A stretch of DNA of 64,000 nt from Bradyrhizobium sp. SRL28 (GCF_018596315.1 NZ_JAHEAG010000019.1:62001-126000), one strand, 5' to 3'; positions 33,802 through 42,913 are shown, counted from the first letter of the stretch. Notes: generated by a model not told the origin, from the letters alone. Program-made: numbers and translations.

Positions 33802-33896
33802 CGGGAGCGAAGGTCGCGGCGACTCATGGCCGGGCTCGGACCAGTTTGTCGTCGCATCCTACCCCCAGCAAATCGATTGTCTATCGATGCGCCGCG

Positions 33897-34187
33897 TCAG
33901 CCGGTCATGCGCCTTTCGGCGACCGCCTTCGACTTGTCGAAATTATTGGGCACTTCGATGTCGACCTCGAGCGTCGACACCGTCTTGCCGCGCTCCAGCT
34001 TGACCATCACCTTGTCCGGATCGAGCTGTATGTGTTTCGACACCACCGCGAGGATTTCCTCCCGCAGCGTGACGAGCAGGTCGGACTGGCCGAGCAGCCC
34101 GCGTTCGTGCTGCAGCAGAATCTGCAGCCGCTCCCGCGCAACCGGGGCCGTCGCTTGGCGGCCGCCAAACAGCCGAAGCAGCCTCAT
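33897..34187 (-). CDS. minE: Cell division topological specificity factor MinE
   Basis: 96 residues. An N-terminal membrane-targeting helix (MRLLRLFGG) and the anti-MinCD region (APVARERLQILLQHERG) are followed by the dimerisation domain (LREEILAVVSKHIQLDPDKVMVKLERGKTVSTLEVDIEVP). The ATG overlaps the minD stop by 4 bases. MinE stimulates the MinD ATPase and drives the Min gradient that keeps FtsZ at midcell. Downstream end of minCDE. Confidence 0.93.
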   Translation of the reverse strand: MRLLRLFGGRQATAPVARERLQILLQHERGLLGQSDLLVTLREEILAVVSKHIQLDPDKVMVKLERGKTVSTLEVDIEVPNNFDKSKAVAERRMTG

Positions 34188-34999
34188 GCAGCCCTCCGTC
34201 CCAGCAGCCGGTTCATGAAGCCCCTGCGCTCGGCCGGCACGACCATGGCGACTTCCTCACCCATCAGGCGGCGCGAGGCGTCGACATAGGCGCGGGCCGG
34301 TGCGCTCTCGGCATTATTGAGCGTCACCGGCGTGCCGACGTTGGAGGCCTTCAGGACATCCTGGCTCTCAGGGATGATGCCGAGCAAAGGTGTCGCGAGG
34401 ATTTCCAGGATGTCGTCGATATTGAGCATCTCGCCGCGCGCCGCGCGCGCCGGGTCGTAGCGGGTGATCAGCACATGTTTTTCCACGTGTTCGCCGCGCT
34501 CCGCCTTCACCGTCTTGGAATCGAGCATGCCGATGATGCGATCGGAATCGCGCACCGAGGAAACCTCGGGATTGGTGACGATGACGGCTTCGTCGGCATA
34601 GCGCATGGCGAGCGTGGCGCCGCGCTCGATGCCGGCAGGGCTGTCGCACAGGATCCAGTCGAACCGGCTCCTGAGTTCGGTGATAACGCGGCCGACGCCC
34701 TCGTCGGTCAGCGCATCCTTGTCCCTCGTCTGGGAAGCCGGGAGCAGCCAGAGATTTTCCAACCGCTTGTCGCGGATCAAGGCCTGCGGCAGCTTGGCGA
34801 CGCCCTGCACCACGTTGATGAGGTCGAACACCACGCGGCGTTCGGCACCCATCACGAGATCGAGGTTGCGCAAGCCGACGTCGAAATCGACCACCACGAC
34901 GTTTTGCCCGCCCTGGGCAAGCGCGGCGCCGAGCGCCGCGGTAGAGGTGGTCTTTCCAACGCCTCCCTTGCCTGAGGTAACGACCAGGACCTTGGCCAT
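34184..34999 (-). CDS. minD: Septum site-determining ATPase MinD
   Basis: 271 residues. Deviant Walker A is GKGGVGKTT at about residue 10; FDVGLRNLDLVMG and DSPAGIERGATLAM belong to the ParA/MinD family; the C-terminal amphipathic membrane-targeting sequence is GFMNRLLGRRAA. The family binds ATP, dimerises on the membrane and recruits MinC. Middle gene of minC-minD-minE, 19 bases after minC. Confidence 0.95.
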   Translation of the reverse strand: MAKVLVVTSGKGGVGKTTSTAALGAALAQGGQNVVVVDFDVGLRNLDLVMGAERRVVFDLINVVQGVAKLPQALIRDKRLENLWLLPASQTRDKDALTDEGVGRVITELRSRFDWILCDSPAGIERGATLAMRYADEAVIVTNPEVSSVRDSDRIIGMLDSKTVKAERGEHVEKHVLITRYDPARAARGEMLNIDDILEILATPLLGIIPESQDVLKASNVGTPVTLNNAESAPARAYVDASRRLMGEEVAMVVPAERRGFMNRLLGRRAA

Positions 35000-35018
35000 A
35001 CGTGATCTCCTTAGCCGG

Positions 35019-35720
35019 TTAATTCAGCGGGGTAATTTTCATGGTGTCGCCCTGCAGCCAGGCTTGCGCCGGGCGGTTGCGGAGCGTTTCGTCGATTTCT
35101 TCTGCAGTCTGATAGTAGCCGTCGATGGCGAGCAGCTCGGCCTCGATCTTCTGGCAGTAGATTCGCGCGTTGGAATTGCCGTTGACGCCCGCCATCGCGC
35201 GGCCGCGCAGCGTCCCGTAGATGTGAATTGATCCGCCGGCGACGATCTCCGCGCCCGACCCGACCGAGCCGAGCACGGTGACATCGCCTTCCATGAAGAC
35301 GATCGACTGACCCGAACGCACCGGGCTATCGAGCAATAGCGAGGTCGGCTTCGGCTTGGCTTCGGGCTCGGGCTTCTGCGCCGGCTCGTTTCGCGTGATC
35401 ACGCAGGCGCGGCCGCCGGTCAGCAAGGGCGGCATGTTCGCCGCAAGGCGATCTTCGTCCACGCCCTCGATGCCGAGGACGCGAATGCTGCGCTCGTTGA
35501 GGCTGCCGACGAGATGAGCGATGGCCGAGCTACTGAGGTCGACGGCTGCGAGATCGAGCACGATCGGCTTGCCGACGAAATAGCCCGGCGAGCGCGCCAG
35601 CGTAGCGTCGATCTCGGCGAGCCATTCCACGATCGGCACGACAGGGCTGAATACGAACGCGACATAGGAACGGCCGCGCAGCCGGACCAGTTGTCGCGTG
35701 GGATCCGCTCGGACGTCCAT
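35019..35720 (-). CDS. minC: Septum site-determining protein MinC
   Basis: 233 residues. The N-terminal domain (to about 105) with VDLSSSAIAHLVGSLNERSIRVLGIEG binds FtsZ; a P/K-rich linker (PEAKPKPTS) follows; the C-terminal beta-helix domain reads VLGSVGSGAEIVAGGSIHIYGTLRGRAMAGV. Promoter region: a perfect CtrA consensus starts about 50 bases upstream (35770-35785). First gene of the min operon. Confidence 0.93.
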   Translation of the reverse strand: MDVRADPTRQLVRLRGRSYVAFVFSPVVPIVEWLAEIDATLARSPGYFVGKPIVLDLAAVDLSSSAIAHLVGSLNERSIRVLGIEGVDEDRLAANMPPLLTGGRACVITRNEPAQKPEPEAKPKPTSLLLDSPVRSGQSIVFMEGDVTVLGSVGSGAEIVAGGSIHIYGTLRGRAMAGVNGNSNARIYCQKIEAELLAIDGYYQTAEEIDETLRNRPAQAWLQGDTMKITPLN

Positions 35721-36330
35721 GTTGTTCGACTCGCCTTTCTTATTGAATGGTTAACAATCGGCCAACTTGGTTAACGAGTAATTAATGCGACGACCCGCGC
35801 TGCGCGCAGAAAACGGCGTAAGTGTCGGCGAATCCGGCGTATTTGTGGCCAATTCTTGCTGCTGACCGCCGACAACGCGGGTCAAAGCCTTTGCAAACAG
35901 AGGTCTCGTGAGTTGTAGTTAACAGGAGCTCAACTTACTTTTGTCACGTTTCCGACCTAAATTAGTCCTCGCGCGGTTCCAACAAACTTATGTGTGGCTG
36001 GGGGATCCATGGGTCTGGCAGCTCATCCCGTCGGGCAGACGGGACATTTGCCGGCAGGGGACTAGGGCAGTGGAAGCCGTGAGGAAGGTGCGGTCGCGAG
36101 ACAAGATCTCGCAGACAGGTGTCGTCGAACGCAGGGACGACGCCCAACACTTTGATTCAAATCTTGCAACCAATCTTAGCGATGGGTCGAAGGTGCATGT
36201 GGATTCCTCCGCGCGCCTGCTCCATGAGCTGGAACTTCTGTCCAATACGTCCGCAGCCGTTTCGCCGCCAACCAATCCGCCGGGTCATCCGCCGAGTGCC
36301 AATCCGCCAAGTGTCATGAGGAGTGAGCGT
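35721..36330. other. 610-base intergenic region between minC and the next gene
   Basis: Contains the divergent promoters of minCDE and of the rightward gene at 36331. It holds a perfect CtrA box at 35770-35785 and further GTTAAC repeats at 35749 and 35927. An in-frame extension of the 36331 gene is open back to a TTG at 35941, with plausible codons from about 36190 on (GTGs at 36193 and 36199 are possible starts), but without strong initiation signals. Confidence 0.45.
35770..35785 (-). promoter_or_regulatory. Perfect CtrA box upstream of minC
   Basis: Read on the minus strand, TTAATTACTCGTTAAC: TTAA, 7 bases, TTAAC, an exact match of the CtrA consensus, 50 to 65 bases before the minC ATG. 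A tandem GTTAAC lies just downstream on the same strand (35749-35754). CtrA is the alphaproteobacterial cell-cycle master regulator; control of min genes by CtrA has been described in rhizobia. Binding here is inference. Confidence 0.7.
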
Positions 36331-36876
36331 ATGAGTAGTGTGAGTGAGCAGGATCATCTCAATCCCCGCGATCCCCTGTACTACGCGCCGCGCTCGCTGC
36401 GTGAGCGGTCGGCTACGCGCGGCGCAAGCCTCGAGACGCCGTTTTCTGCGGCGTCGTTCGACACCCAGCTCGAAAGCGCGGTATCCGACGCGCTGCGCCA
36501 TCCCCTCGATCCCGAGCTCATGCAGGAACCCGGCCTGGAGTCGAAGAAGGCATTGTGGACCGTCGCGGCGCGTTTCGCCGCCGCCATCGGCGTCGCGGCC
36601 CTCGTGGCGCTGTTCTTCGTCGTCGCCGTGCCCGGCTCGCGGCAGGGCGACGGTGAGCCGTCGACATTCGCCAACGTCACGCAGTCGATCAAGAACGCGC
36701 TGTCTCCATCCGGAGAGGCTGCGCAAAAGCCTGCGATCAACGAGTTCCAGGCCCTTCTCGCCTCCACGCCGCCGAGCGCTCCGGCGGCGTCCGAGCAGGA
36801 CAGCCAATTGCTCAAGCAGTTCATGCAGTGGCGCGAGAAGCCGGAACCGGCGACCCCACAACGCACCACCCCATAA
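36331..36876 (+). CDS. Single-span membrane protein of unknown function
   Basis: 181 residues from the ATG at 36331, preceded by AGGAG at about 8 bases; an ATG at 36316 is also in frame. A polar N-terminal 75 residues with HLNPRDPLYYAPRSLRERSA comes before one transmembrane segment (about 80-100, FAAAIGVAALVALFFVVAVPG), then a periplasmic A/P/S tail ending in LKQFMQWREK. 66 bases separate it from the binding protein that follows, so the two may be co-transcribed. Confidence 0.65.
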   Translation: MSSVSEQDHLNPRDPLYYAPRSLRERSATRGASLETPFSAASFDTQLESAVSDALRHPLDPELMQEPGLESKKALWTVAARFAAAIGVAALVALFFVVAVPGSRQGDGEPSTFANVTQSIKNALSPSGEAAQKPAINEFQALLASTPPSAPAASEQDSQLLKQFMQWREKPEPATPQRTTP

Positions 36877-36942
36877 TCCAGACGGAGGGCTGACAATGCC
36901 TGAGAACCGTCCTACAGCGCTCTTGTTCTCAAGGAGTTTGCC

Positions 36943-38511
36943 ATGACCTCGCACCGGATCGCCCTGCTAGTCGGGGCCATACTGTTCGGCATCGCGGGCG
37001 GCGCGCAAGCCGCCGGCGACATTACGATCGTGCGCGACCTTGCCGGCCGCGTCGGCCCCGTGATCGGCTCGGCACAGGCGTGCCGCGACATTGCGCGTCC
37101 CCGCATCCAGACGATCGTCGACAAGTTTTCGCAAGTAATCCGGGAGGCCTCGTCGAACGAGGCCGAGCGTTCCGATCTCACGCAGGTTTTCGATCGCACC
37201 GTGGCCGAAGGACGCACGGCTGTGTCCTCGGGCAGGATCGATTGCATCCGGGCCGACCGTCAGCTTGCCGATCTCGAACGCTCGATCTCCGGACCGAGCC
37301 TCTCCAGCGTCATCGGCCCGTCGCCCGCTGCCGCGGCGACCGCCGCGAATGCAGCGACCGCGCCGACCGCCCCGGTCCCGACCGGCCCGCTGCCGCGCGG
37401 CATCGGCGAAAAGGAAATCCGCTTCGGTATCGCAGCCCCCTTCTCCGGCTCGGCCCGCGAGCTGGGACGCCAGATGAAACTCGGAATCGAAACCGCCTTC
37501 AACCGGATCAACGATTCCGGCGGCGTGGACGGCCGGATGCTGAAATTGTTCGCCGCCGACGACGGCTACGAACCCTCGCGCACCGGCGAGGCCATGAAGC
37601 AGCTCTATGAAAAGGACCAGGTGTTCGGCATCGTCGGCAATGTCGGCACCCCGACCGCGGCGGTGGCAATCCCCTATTCGCTCGAACGCCGGATGCTATT
37701 CTTCGGAGCCTTCACCGGCTCCAACATCCTGCGCAACGATCCGCCGGATCGCTACGTCTTCAACTATCGCGCCAGCTATGTTCAGGAAACCGACGCGGTC
37801 GTTCGTTACCTCGTCAAGATACGCCGGCTGCAGCCGCGCCAGATCGCGGTCTTTGCGCAGCAGGATTCGTACGGCGATTCCGGATTTGCGGGCGTCGCAA
37901 AAGCGTTCCGCACGATGGGCGTGAACGACGGCGCGATCCTTCGGCTCAACTATGCGCGAAACACCGTCGATGTGGACGATGCGATCAATCAGTTGAAGCT
38001 CGCGAAGCCGCCGATCAAGGCGGTGGTCATGGTTGCGACCTACCGGGCCGCGGCAAGGTTCATCGAGAAGACGCGCGACCTCTATCCCGGGATGATCTAC
38101 TCCAACGTTTCGTTCGTCGGCTCCACCGCGCTTGCCGAAGAACTGAAGCTGTTGGGACCGCGCTACACCAACGGCGTGATCGTGACGCAGGTGGTGCCGG
38201 CGGTGTCGGGCTATTCATCCGCCGTGCTCGAATACAAGAACGCGCTCGCCAAATATTTCCCGGGCGAAGCGCCCGACTACGTGTCGCTCGAGGGCTATGT
38301 CGCCGCCAACGTCCTGATCCAGGGCATCAAGCGGGCCGGACCGCAGCTCGATACCGAGAAGCTGATCGACACGCTGGAAAACATGCGCAATCTCGACCTC
38401 GGTCTCGGGACCCAGCTGAGCTTCGGCCGCTCCGAGCACCAGGCCTCGAACAAGGTGTGGGGCACGGCGCTCGATGAAAGCGGACGCTATCAGCCGCTCG
38501 AGCTCGAATGA
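36943..38511 (+). CDS. Branched-chain-type periplasmic binding protein with novel N-terminal domain (copy 1)
   Basis: 522 residues, AAGGAG 7 bases before the ATG. A Sec signal peptide is followed by a cysteine-containing domain (about 25-110: VRDLAGRVGPVIGSAQACRDIARPRIQ..., FDRTVAEGRTAVSSGRIDCIRADRQLADLERS) that I do not recognise. An A/P/T-rich linker (PSPAAAATAANAATAP) leads to a LivK/Peripla_BP_6 domain (about 150-522) starting EIRFGIAAPFSGSARELGRQMKLGIETAFNRINDSGG. No permease or ATPase genes adjoin. The next gene is a close paralogue. A receptor for a signalling system rather than a transporter is possible. Confidence 0.88.
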   Translation: MTSHRIALLVGAILFGIAGGAQAAGDITIVRDLAGRVGPVIGSAQACRDIARPRIQTIVDKFSQVIREASSNEAERSDLTQVFDRTVAEGRTAVSSGRIDCIRADRQLADLERSISGPSLSSVIGPSPAAAATAANAATAPTAPVPTGPLPRGIGEKEIRFGIAAPFSGSARELGRQMKLGIETAFNRINDSGGVDGRMLKLFAADDGYEPSRTGEAMKQLYEKDQVFGIVGNVGTPTAAVAIPYSLERRMLFFGAFTGSNILRNDPPDRYVFNYRASYVQETDAVVRYLVKIRRLQPRQIAVFAQQDSYGDSGFAGVAKAFRTMGVNDGAILRLNYARNTVDVDDAINQLKLAKPPIKAVVMVATYRAAARFIEKTRDLYPGMIYSNVSFVGSTALAEELKLLGPRYTNGVIVTQVVPAVSGYSSAVLEYKNALAKYFPGEAPDYVSLEGYVAANVLIQGIKRAGPQLDTEKLIDTLENMRNLDLGLGTQLSFGRSEHQASNKVWGTALDESGRYQPLELE

Positions 38512-38580
38512 TCAGAACGCTACCGGTGCAGCCGCGTCGTCAGGGCAATTTTTGCGCCCTCGACGTGGCTCGCCGGCATT

Positions 38581-38625
38581 CCAGAAAGATTCGATCCAAG
38601 AAAATTCAACCCAAGAAATTTCAAC
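38581..38625 (+). repeat. Three tandem 15-base units upstream of the second binding protein
   Basis: Units at 38581-38595, 38596-38610 and 38611-38625 with consensus CCAAGAAAATTCAAC; the second and third differ at one base, the first is more diverged. They fall 15 to 60 bases before the GTG start. In frame with the gene they would encode P-x-x-F-N/D repeats, but no start codon precedes them, so a regulatory role is more likely. Confidence 0.5.
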
Positions 38626-38640
38626 CTCAAGAGTTGTGTA

Positions 38641-40215
38641 GTGCGTATTTTAGTGAAGCTGCGTTGGACTTCGTTTTTACTTAGTGCCTTTTTCATAACA
38701 ACCGCCGAAGCGGCTCCCGGCGACAAGATCGAGCTCGTACGCGACCTTGCGGGCCGCGTCGGGCCGGTGATCGGTTCGGCGCTGGCCTGCTCCGATATCA
38801 CACGGCCTCGAATCCAGTCCGTGATCGAGAAGTTTGCGGCGGTGATCCGGGATGCTGCCGCCAACGAGGCCCAGCGCTCCGACCTCGCGCAATTGTTCGA
38901 TCGCAGCGTCGCGGACGGCCGCAACGCCGTGGCGTTGGGAAAGATGGATTGCAGGGTTGCTGAACGCCGTCTGGCGGATCTCGAACAGTCGCTCAGCCCG
39001 TCCGGCCAGGCTCCGGCCGCAGCCGCAGCCCCCGCCGCACCGGCTTTTGCTGCGGCGCCGGCGCCTGCGGTCAGCTTCGGAAATCCGGTCACTGCGGTTC
39101 GCGGCGTATCCGACAATGAAATCCGGTTCGGCATCACGGCAGCCTTCACCGGCCCCGTGAAAGAGCGTGGTCGCCAGATGAAGCTCGGCATCGAAACCGC
39201 CTTCAACCGGGTGAACGACGCCGGAGGCATCGGGGGACGGATGCTGCGGATCATCGCCGCCGACGACGGCAATGAGCCGGCGCGCACGCTGCAGGCCGTG
39301 CGACAGCTCTACGAGAAGGACCAGATCTTCGGCATCATCGGCAGCATCGGCACCGCAACTGCAGCGGTCGCGGTTCCTTACGCGCTCGAGCGGCGGATGC
39401 TGTTCTTCGGGGCCTACACCGGCGGCAACGTCGTGCGCCGCGATCCGCCCGATCGCTATGTCTTCAACTACCGTCCGAGCTATGCCGAGGAGGCCGACGC
39501 CGCGGTGCGCTATCTCGTGAAGATGCGCCGCATCCCGGTCCGGCAGATCGCCGTGTTCGCCCAGCAGGACGATCTCGGCGATGCCGGGTTTGCCGGCGTC
39601 GCCAAGGCGTATCGCGCGCTCGGCATCAACGACAGCGCCATCCTGCGGCTCAACTACCCGCGCAACACCATCGAGGTCGACGAGGCCGTCAACCTGTTGC
39701 GGCTGCAAAAGGTGCCGGTCAGGGCGATCATCATGTCGGCCTCCTATCGGGCCGCCGCCAAATTCATCGAGAAGACGCGCAACCTGTATCCCGAGATGAT
39801 CTTCACCAGTATCTCGGGCGTCGGCGGCTCGTCACTCGCCGAAGAGCTGAAGCTGTTGGGACCGCGCTACACGACAGGCGTCCTCGTGACGCAGGTCGTG
39901 CCGGCGGTCTCCGGCCATTCGAGTGCGGTGCTCGAATACAAAAATGCACTCGCCAAGTATTTTCCCGGCGAGGCGCCGGATTACGCCTCGCTGGAAGGTT
40001 TCGTGGCGGCAAGCATCCTGATCGATGGGCTGAAGCGCACCGGCGCGCAGCTCGATACCGAAAAGCTGGTCGACGCGCTGGAGGCTACCCGCAACCTCGA
40101 TCTCGGACTCGGCGTGCAGCTCAACTTCGCCCGTTCCGATCACCAGGCTTCGCACAAGATCTGGGGCACGGCGCTCGATGAAACCGGGCGCTTCCAGCCG
40201 GTCGATCTCGAATGA
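38641..40215 (+). CDS. Branched-chain-type periplasmic binding protein with novel N-terminal domain (copy 2)
   Basis: 524 residues from a GTG at 38641. Signal peptide, then the same N-terminal domain as copy 1 (VRDLAGRVGPVIGSALACSDITRPRIQ, NEAQRSDLAQLFDRSVADGRNAVALGKMDC, RRLADLEQSL), a different A/P-rich linker and the LivK-like domain (EIRFGITAAFTGPVKERGRQMKLGIETAFNRVNDAGG). The pair arose by tandem duplication: the two line up along their full length, with the linker most diverged. The role may differ between copies, since the mature N-termini and the linker vary. Confidence 0.85.
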   Translation: MRILVKLRWTSFLLSAFFITTAEAAPGDKIELVRDLAGRVGPVIGSALACSDITRPRIQSVIEKFAAVIRDAAANEAQRSDLAQLFDRSVADGRNAVALGKMDCRVAERRLADLEQSLSPSGQAPAAAAAPAAPAFAAAPAPAVSFGNPVTAVRGVSDNEIRFGITAAFTGPVKERGRQMKLGIETAFNRVNDAGGIGGRMLRIIAADDGNEPARTLQAVRQLYEKDQIFGIIGSIGTATAAVAVPYALERRMLFFGAYTGGNVVRRDPPDRYVFNYRPSYAEEADAAVRYLVKMRRIPVRQIAVFAQQDDLGDAGFAGVAKAYRALGINDSAILRLNYPRNTIEVDEAVNLLRLQKVPVRAIIMSASYRAAAKFIEKTRNLYPEMIFTSISGVGGSSLAEELKLLGPRYTTGVLVTQVVPAVSGHSSAVLEYKNALAKYFPGEAPDYASLEGFVAASILIDGLKRTGAQLDTEKLVDALEATRNLDLGLGVQLNFARSDHQASHKIWGTALDETGRFQPVDLE

Positions 40216-40263
40216 TCAGGCAGCCGCGATGTCAGTGTCGCGGCCTCATCGCGCGGTCTGCGC

Positions 40264-41037
40264 TCAGCGCTTCTCGATGACAAGGCTCTGGATGGCGCGG
40301 CCGAAATAGCCGCGCTCATCGGCGAGCCGCGCCATGGCGAGCCCCGCGCCGTCGGGACCGATCCAGGATTCGGCATCGAGCAGGATCCAGTCGCCGGCCG
40401 GCTCGCGCGAAAAATTCACGGTGAGATCGGCGTTGAGAAACGTCCATTCGTGAAAGTCCAGCACGGCCGAGGTGCCGTTGCAGAAGTCCGCCGCCGCCAT
40501 CGCCCGCATCGCCTGCGAGACCGGTGCGCCTTCCACGATCGGCCGGTCGACGCGATACCAGATCGCGCCGGGTCCCGGCACGCCGAAGTGGCCGCGGGCG
40601 GCGCGCAGCGACATGCCGGTGACGAAAGGGCTCGAGGAGAAATCAACGTGCTCGACGCGCGATTGGTCCGGCCCTGGTAGCTGGACCGGCTCGATAGCAG
40701 CCTCCGGCGGCAGTTCGTCGGCCTGCACCTTGATCTTCAGCACAGTCGCGCTGACCACGACGACGCCTTTGGCGAGCAGCCTCACGGCGCAGAGCTGGAT
40801 CTTGCGCCCCGCGCGCAACACCTCACTCTCGATCGTCAGCGGCGCCACCGGCACGGGGCGCATCAGGTCGACGGTCACGCGCGCGACCCGCATCGCCACC
40901 GGCGTCGGAATCCGCTCCGCCGCCCACACGACCAGCGCCGCCGGCGGCGAGCCGTGTTGCATGCTCGGGTCCCAGGGCCCCGCGGCAAAGGGGCTGGTGA
41001 CGACGTCGTTGCCGTCAACGCGAAAGATGGCATCCAT
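40264..41037 (-). CDS. Acyl-CoA thioesterase, double-hotdog (TesB-like)
   Basis: 257 residues with two hotdog folds: the first with MQHGSPPAALVVWAAERIPT and VARVTVDLMRPVPVAPLTIESEV, the second with FLNADLTVNFSREPAGDWILLDAESWIGPDGAGLAMARLADERGYFG. The D-x-x-x-W/SWIGPDGAGLA pattern is characteristic of the thioesterase (TesB-like, 4HBT_3) family. It hydrolyses acyl-CoA or a related thioester. Its end is 48 bases from copy 2 of the binding proteins, in convergent orientation. Confidence 0.8.
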   Translation of the reverse strand: MDAIFRVDGNDVVTSPFAAGPWDPSMQHGSPPAALVVWAAERIPTPVAMRVARVTVDLMRPVPVAPLTIESEVLRAGRKIQLCAVRLLAKGVVVVSATVLKIKVQADELPPEAAIEPVQLPGPDQSRVEHVDFSSSPFVTGMSLRAARGHFGVPGPGAIWYRVDRPIVEGAPVSQAMRAMAAADFCNGTSAVLDFHEWTFLNADLTVNFSREPAGDWILLDAESWIGPDGAGLAMARLADERGYFGRAIQSLVIEKR

Positions 41038-41160
41038 TGATGAGAGGTCCTGTCGATCAAAGGGAACAGCTTCTTGCCTGCTCCGGCGGAGCGAGTCGAG
41101 GCCGCGGCGGGCAGATCGCCGTACGCATTTTGCGGGAGACGGAGAGCAGGACAGCGTGCG

Positions 41161-41898
41161 TCAAATGAAGGCCATGCCGCCATTGAGGACGATGGTTTGT
41201 CCGGTCATGTAGCCGTTGCCGAGCACCATCGCGACGGCTTGCGCCACTTCGTCGGCCTGGCCCATGCGGCCGAGCGGGATGTTGCGCGCCAGATCAGTCC
41301 GGCCGCCCATCATGTCAGTCTCGATCAGTGACGGCGCCACCGCGTTGACGGTGATGCCTTCCTTGACGAGACGCGCCGCGTAACCGCGCGTCAGTCCTTC
41401 CATGCCCGCTTTGGAGGCGTTGTAATGCACGCCGATGGCCCCGGCGCCGCGTGCGGCGCCCGAGGAGATATTGACGATCCGGCCCCATTGGCGCGCCCGC
41501 ATCATGGGCAGCACGGCCTGCGTGCACAGGAACGCCGATTTCAGGTTCACCGCGATGGTGCGATCGAAATCGGCCTCGGTCAGATCATCGACGCCGCGCA
41601 CGATCGCCACGCCGGCATTGTTGACGAGAATGTCGATCGGGCCGAGCGCGGAAGCGACCTGTTCGACCAGGCCGGCAACGGCAGCGGCCTGCGAGACGTC
41701 GGCCGCGACCGCGATGGCGCGGCCGCCGCCAGCTTTGATCTTCGCGACGATCGCCTCTGCGGCTTCCGCCCGCTCGCGATAATTCACCGCGACCGCGGCG
41801 CCCAATTCCGCGAGCGACAGCGCAACCGCCGCGCCGATGCCGCGGGATGCGCCGGTCACCAGCGCGACATGCGCGCTCAGATCCTGTCCGGCCGCCAT
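41161..41898 (-). CDS. Short-chain dehydrogenase/reductase, FabG-like
   Basis: 245 residues from the ATG at 41898, with GGAGG 4-8 bases before it; the frame extends further but that part is not protein-like. The Rossmann motif TGASRGIGAAVA, NNAG, the catalytic tyrosine-lysine pair in YNASKAG, and the ISSGAARG serine are all present. The family reduces 3-oxoacyl-thioesters or related ketones with NADPH; the exact substrate is unknown. Its start lies 46 bases after the stop of the nitronate monooxygenase. Confidence 0.88.
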   Translation of the reverse strand: MAAGQDLSAHVALVTGASRGIGAAVALSLAELGAAVAVNYRERAEAAEAIVAKIKAGGGRAIAVAADVSQAAAVAGLVEQVASALGPIDILVNNAGVAIVRGVDDLTEADFDRTIAVNLKSAFLCTQAVLPMMRARQWGRIVNISSGAARGAGAIGVHYNASKAGMEGLTRGYAARLVKEGITVNAVAPSLIETDMMGGRTDLARNIPLGRMGQADEVAQAVAMVLGNGYMTGQTIVLNGGMAFI

Positions 41899-41944
41899 CG
41901 ATCCTCCGTCGCATTTCACGACGGCGCGCGCCCCGCAACACGCA

Positions 41945-42913
41945 TTACAATGCGGGGTCGACCGCCTCGTCATATTCCTTCTTGAACCGCGCGATCAGTT
42001 CAGCGGCCGGCATGACCTTGCCGATGCCGCCAATCCCCTGACCGCTGCCCCAGATTTCCTTCCACGCCTTCGGCTTGCTGCGCTCGCCCGAGGCGTCGGT
42101 GCCAAAACTCATCTTGGAGGGATCGGAGGTCGGCAGTTCGTCCGGATTGAGACCGGCCTTGACGATCGACGGCTTGAGGTAATTGCCGTGCACGCCGGTG
42201 AACAGGTTCGAATAGACGATGTCTTCCGCCGATGAGGACGTGATCATCTCCTTGTAGCCCTCGACCGCGTTGGCTTCCTCGGTCGCGATGAAGGCCGAGC
42301 CGATATAGGCGAAGTCGGCGCCGAGAATGCGCGCCGCACGGATCGCTCGGCCGTTGGCGATCGCGCCCGACAGCGCGATCGGCCCGTCGAACCAGGCGCG
42401 CGTCTCCTCGACGAAGGCGAGCGGCGAGATCGTGCCGGCATGGCCGCCGGCGCCGGCCGCAACCAGGACCAGGCCGTCGGCGCCCTTCTCGACCGCCTTG
42501 TGCGCGAATTTCTGGTTGATCACGTCGTGGAAGACGATGCCGCCCCAGTCGTGCGCCGCCTTGTTGAGCTCCTCGCGCGCGCCGAGCGAGGTGATCAGCA
42601 TCGGCACCTTGTACTTCTCGCAGACCGCCAGATCATGATCGAGCCGGTTGTTGGACTTGTGAACGATCTGGTTCACCGCGAACGGCGCCGACAGCCGCTC
42701 CGGATGCGCCTTGTCGTGAGTGGCGAGTTCTTCGGTGATCCGGGCGATCCACTCGTCGAGCAGCGAAGCCGGCCGCGCATTCAGCGCCGGAAACGATCCG
42801 ACCACGCCGGCCTTGCACTGGGCGATCACGAGATCGGGCACGGAGATGATGAACAGCGGCGACCCGATCACGGGTATCGACAGGCGGCCCTTGAACAGCG
42901 CGGGCATGGACAT
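41945..42913 (-). CDS. Nitronate monooxygenase family, second copy
   Basis: 322 residues, GAGG about 10 bases before the ATG at 42913. LSIPVIGSPLFIISVPDLVIAQCKAGVVGSFPALNARP, GADGLVLVAAGAGGHAGT and GADFAYIGSAFIATEEANAVEGYKEM are the FMN-binding family motifs, also recognisable in the copy at 27018. The two proteins share an identical motif order. Same direction as the SDR and acting in an oxidative detoxification or fatty-acid context; the substrate is not determined. Confidence 0.85.
   Translation of the reverse strand: MSMPALFKGRLSIPVIGSPLFIISVPDLVIAQCKAGVVGSFPALNARPASLLDEWIARITEELATHDKAHPERLSAPFAVNQIVHKSNNRLDHDLAVCEKYKVPMLITSLGAREELNKAAHDWGGIVFHDVINQKFAHKAVEKGADGLVLVAAGAGGHAGTISPLAFVEETRAWFDGPIALSGAIANGRAIRAARILGADFAYIGSAFIATEEANAVEGYKEMITSSSAEDIVYSNLFTGVHGNYLKPSIVKAGLNPDELPTSDPSKMSFGTDASGERSKPKAWKEIWGSGQGIGGIGKVMPAAELIARFKKEYDEAVDPAL

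Noticed and set aside
35941..36330. Upstream extension of the membrane protein gene at 36331
   Set aside because: Open frame back to a TTG, but the best ribosome site is before 36331. Kept as a note, not as the start.
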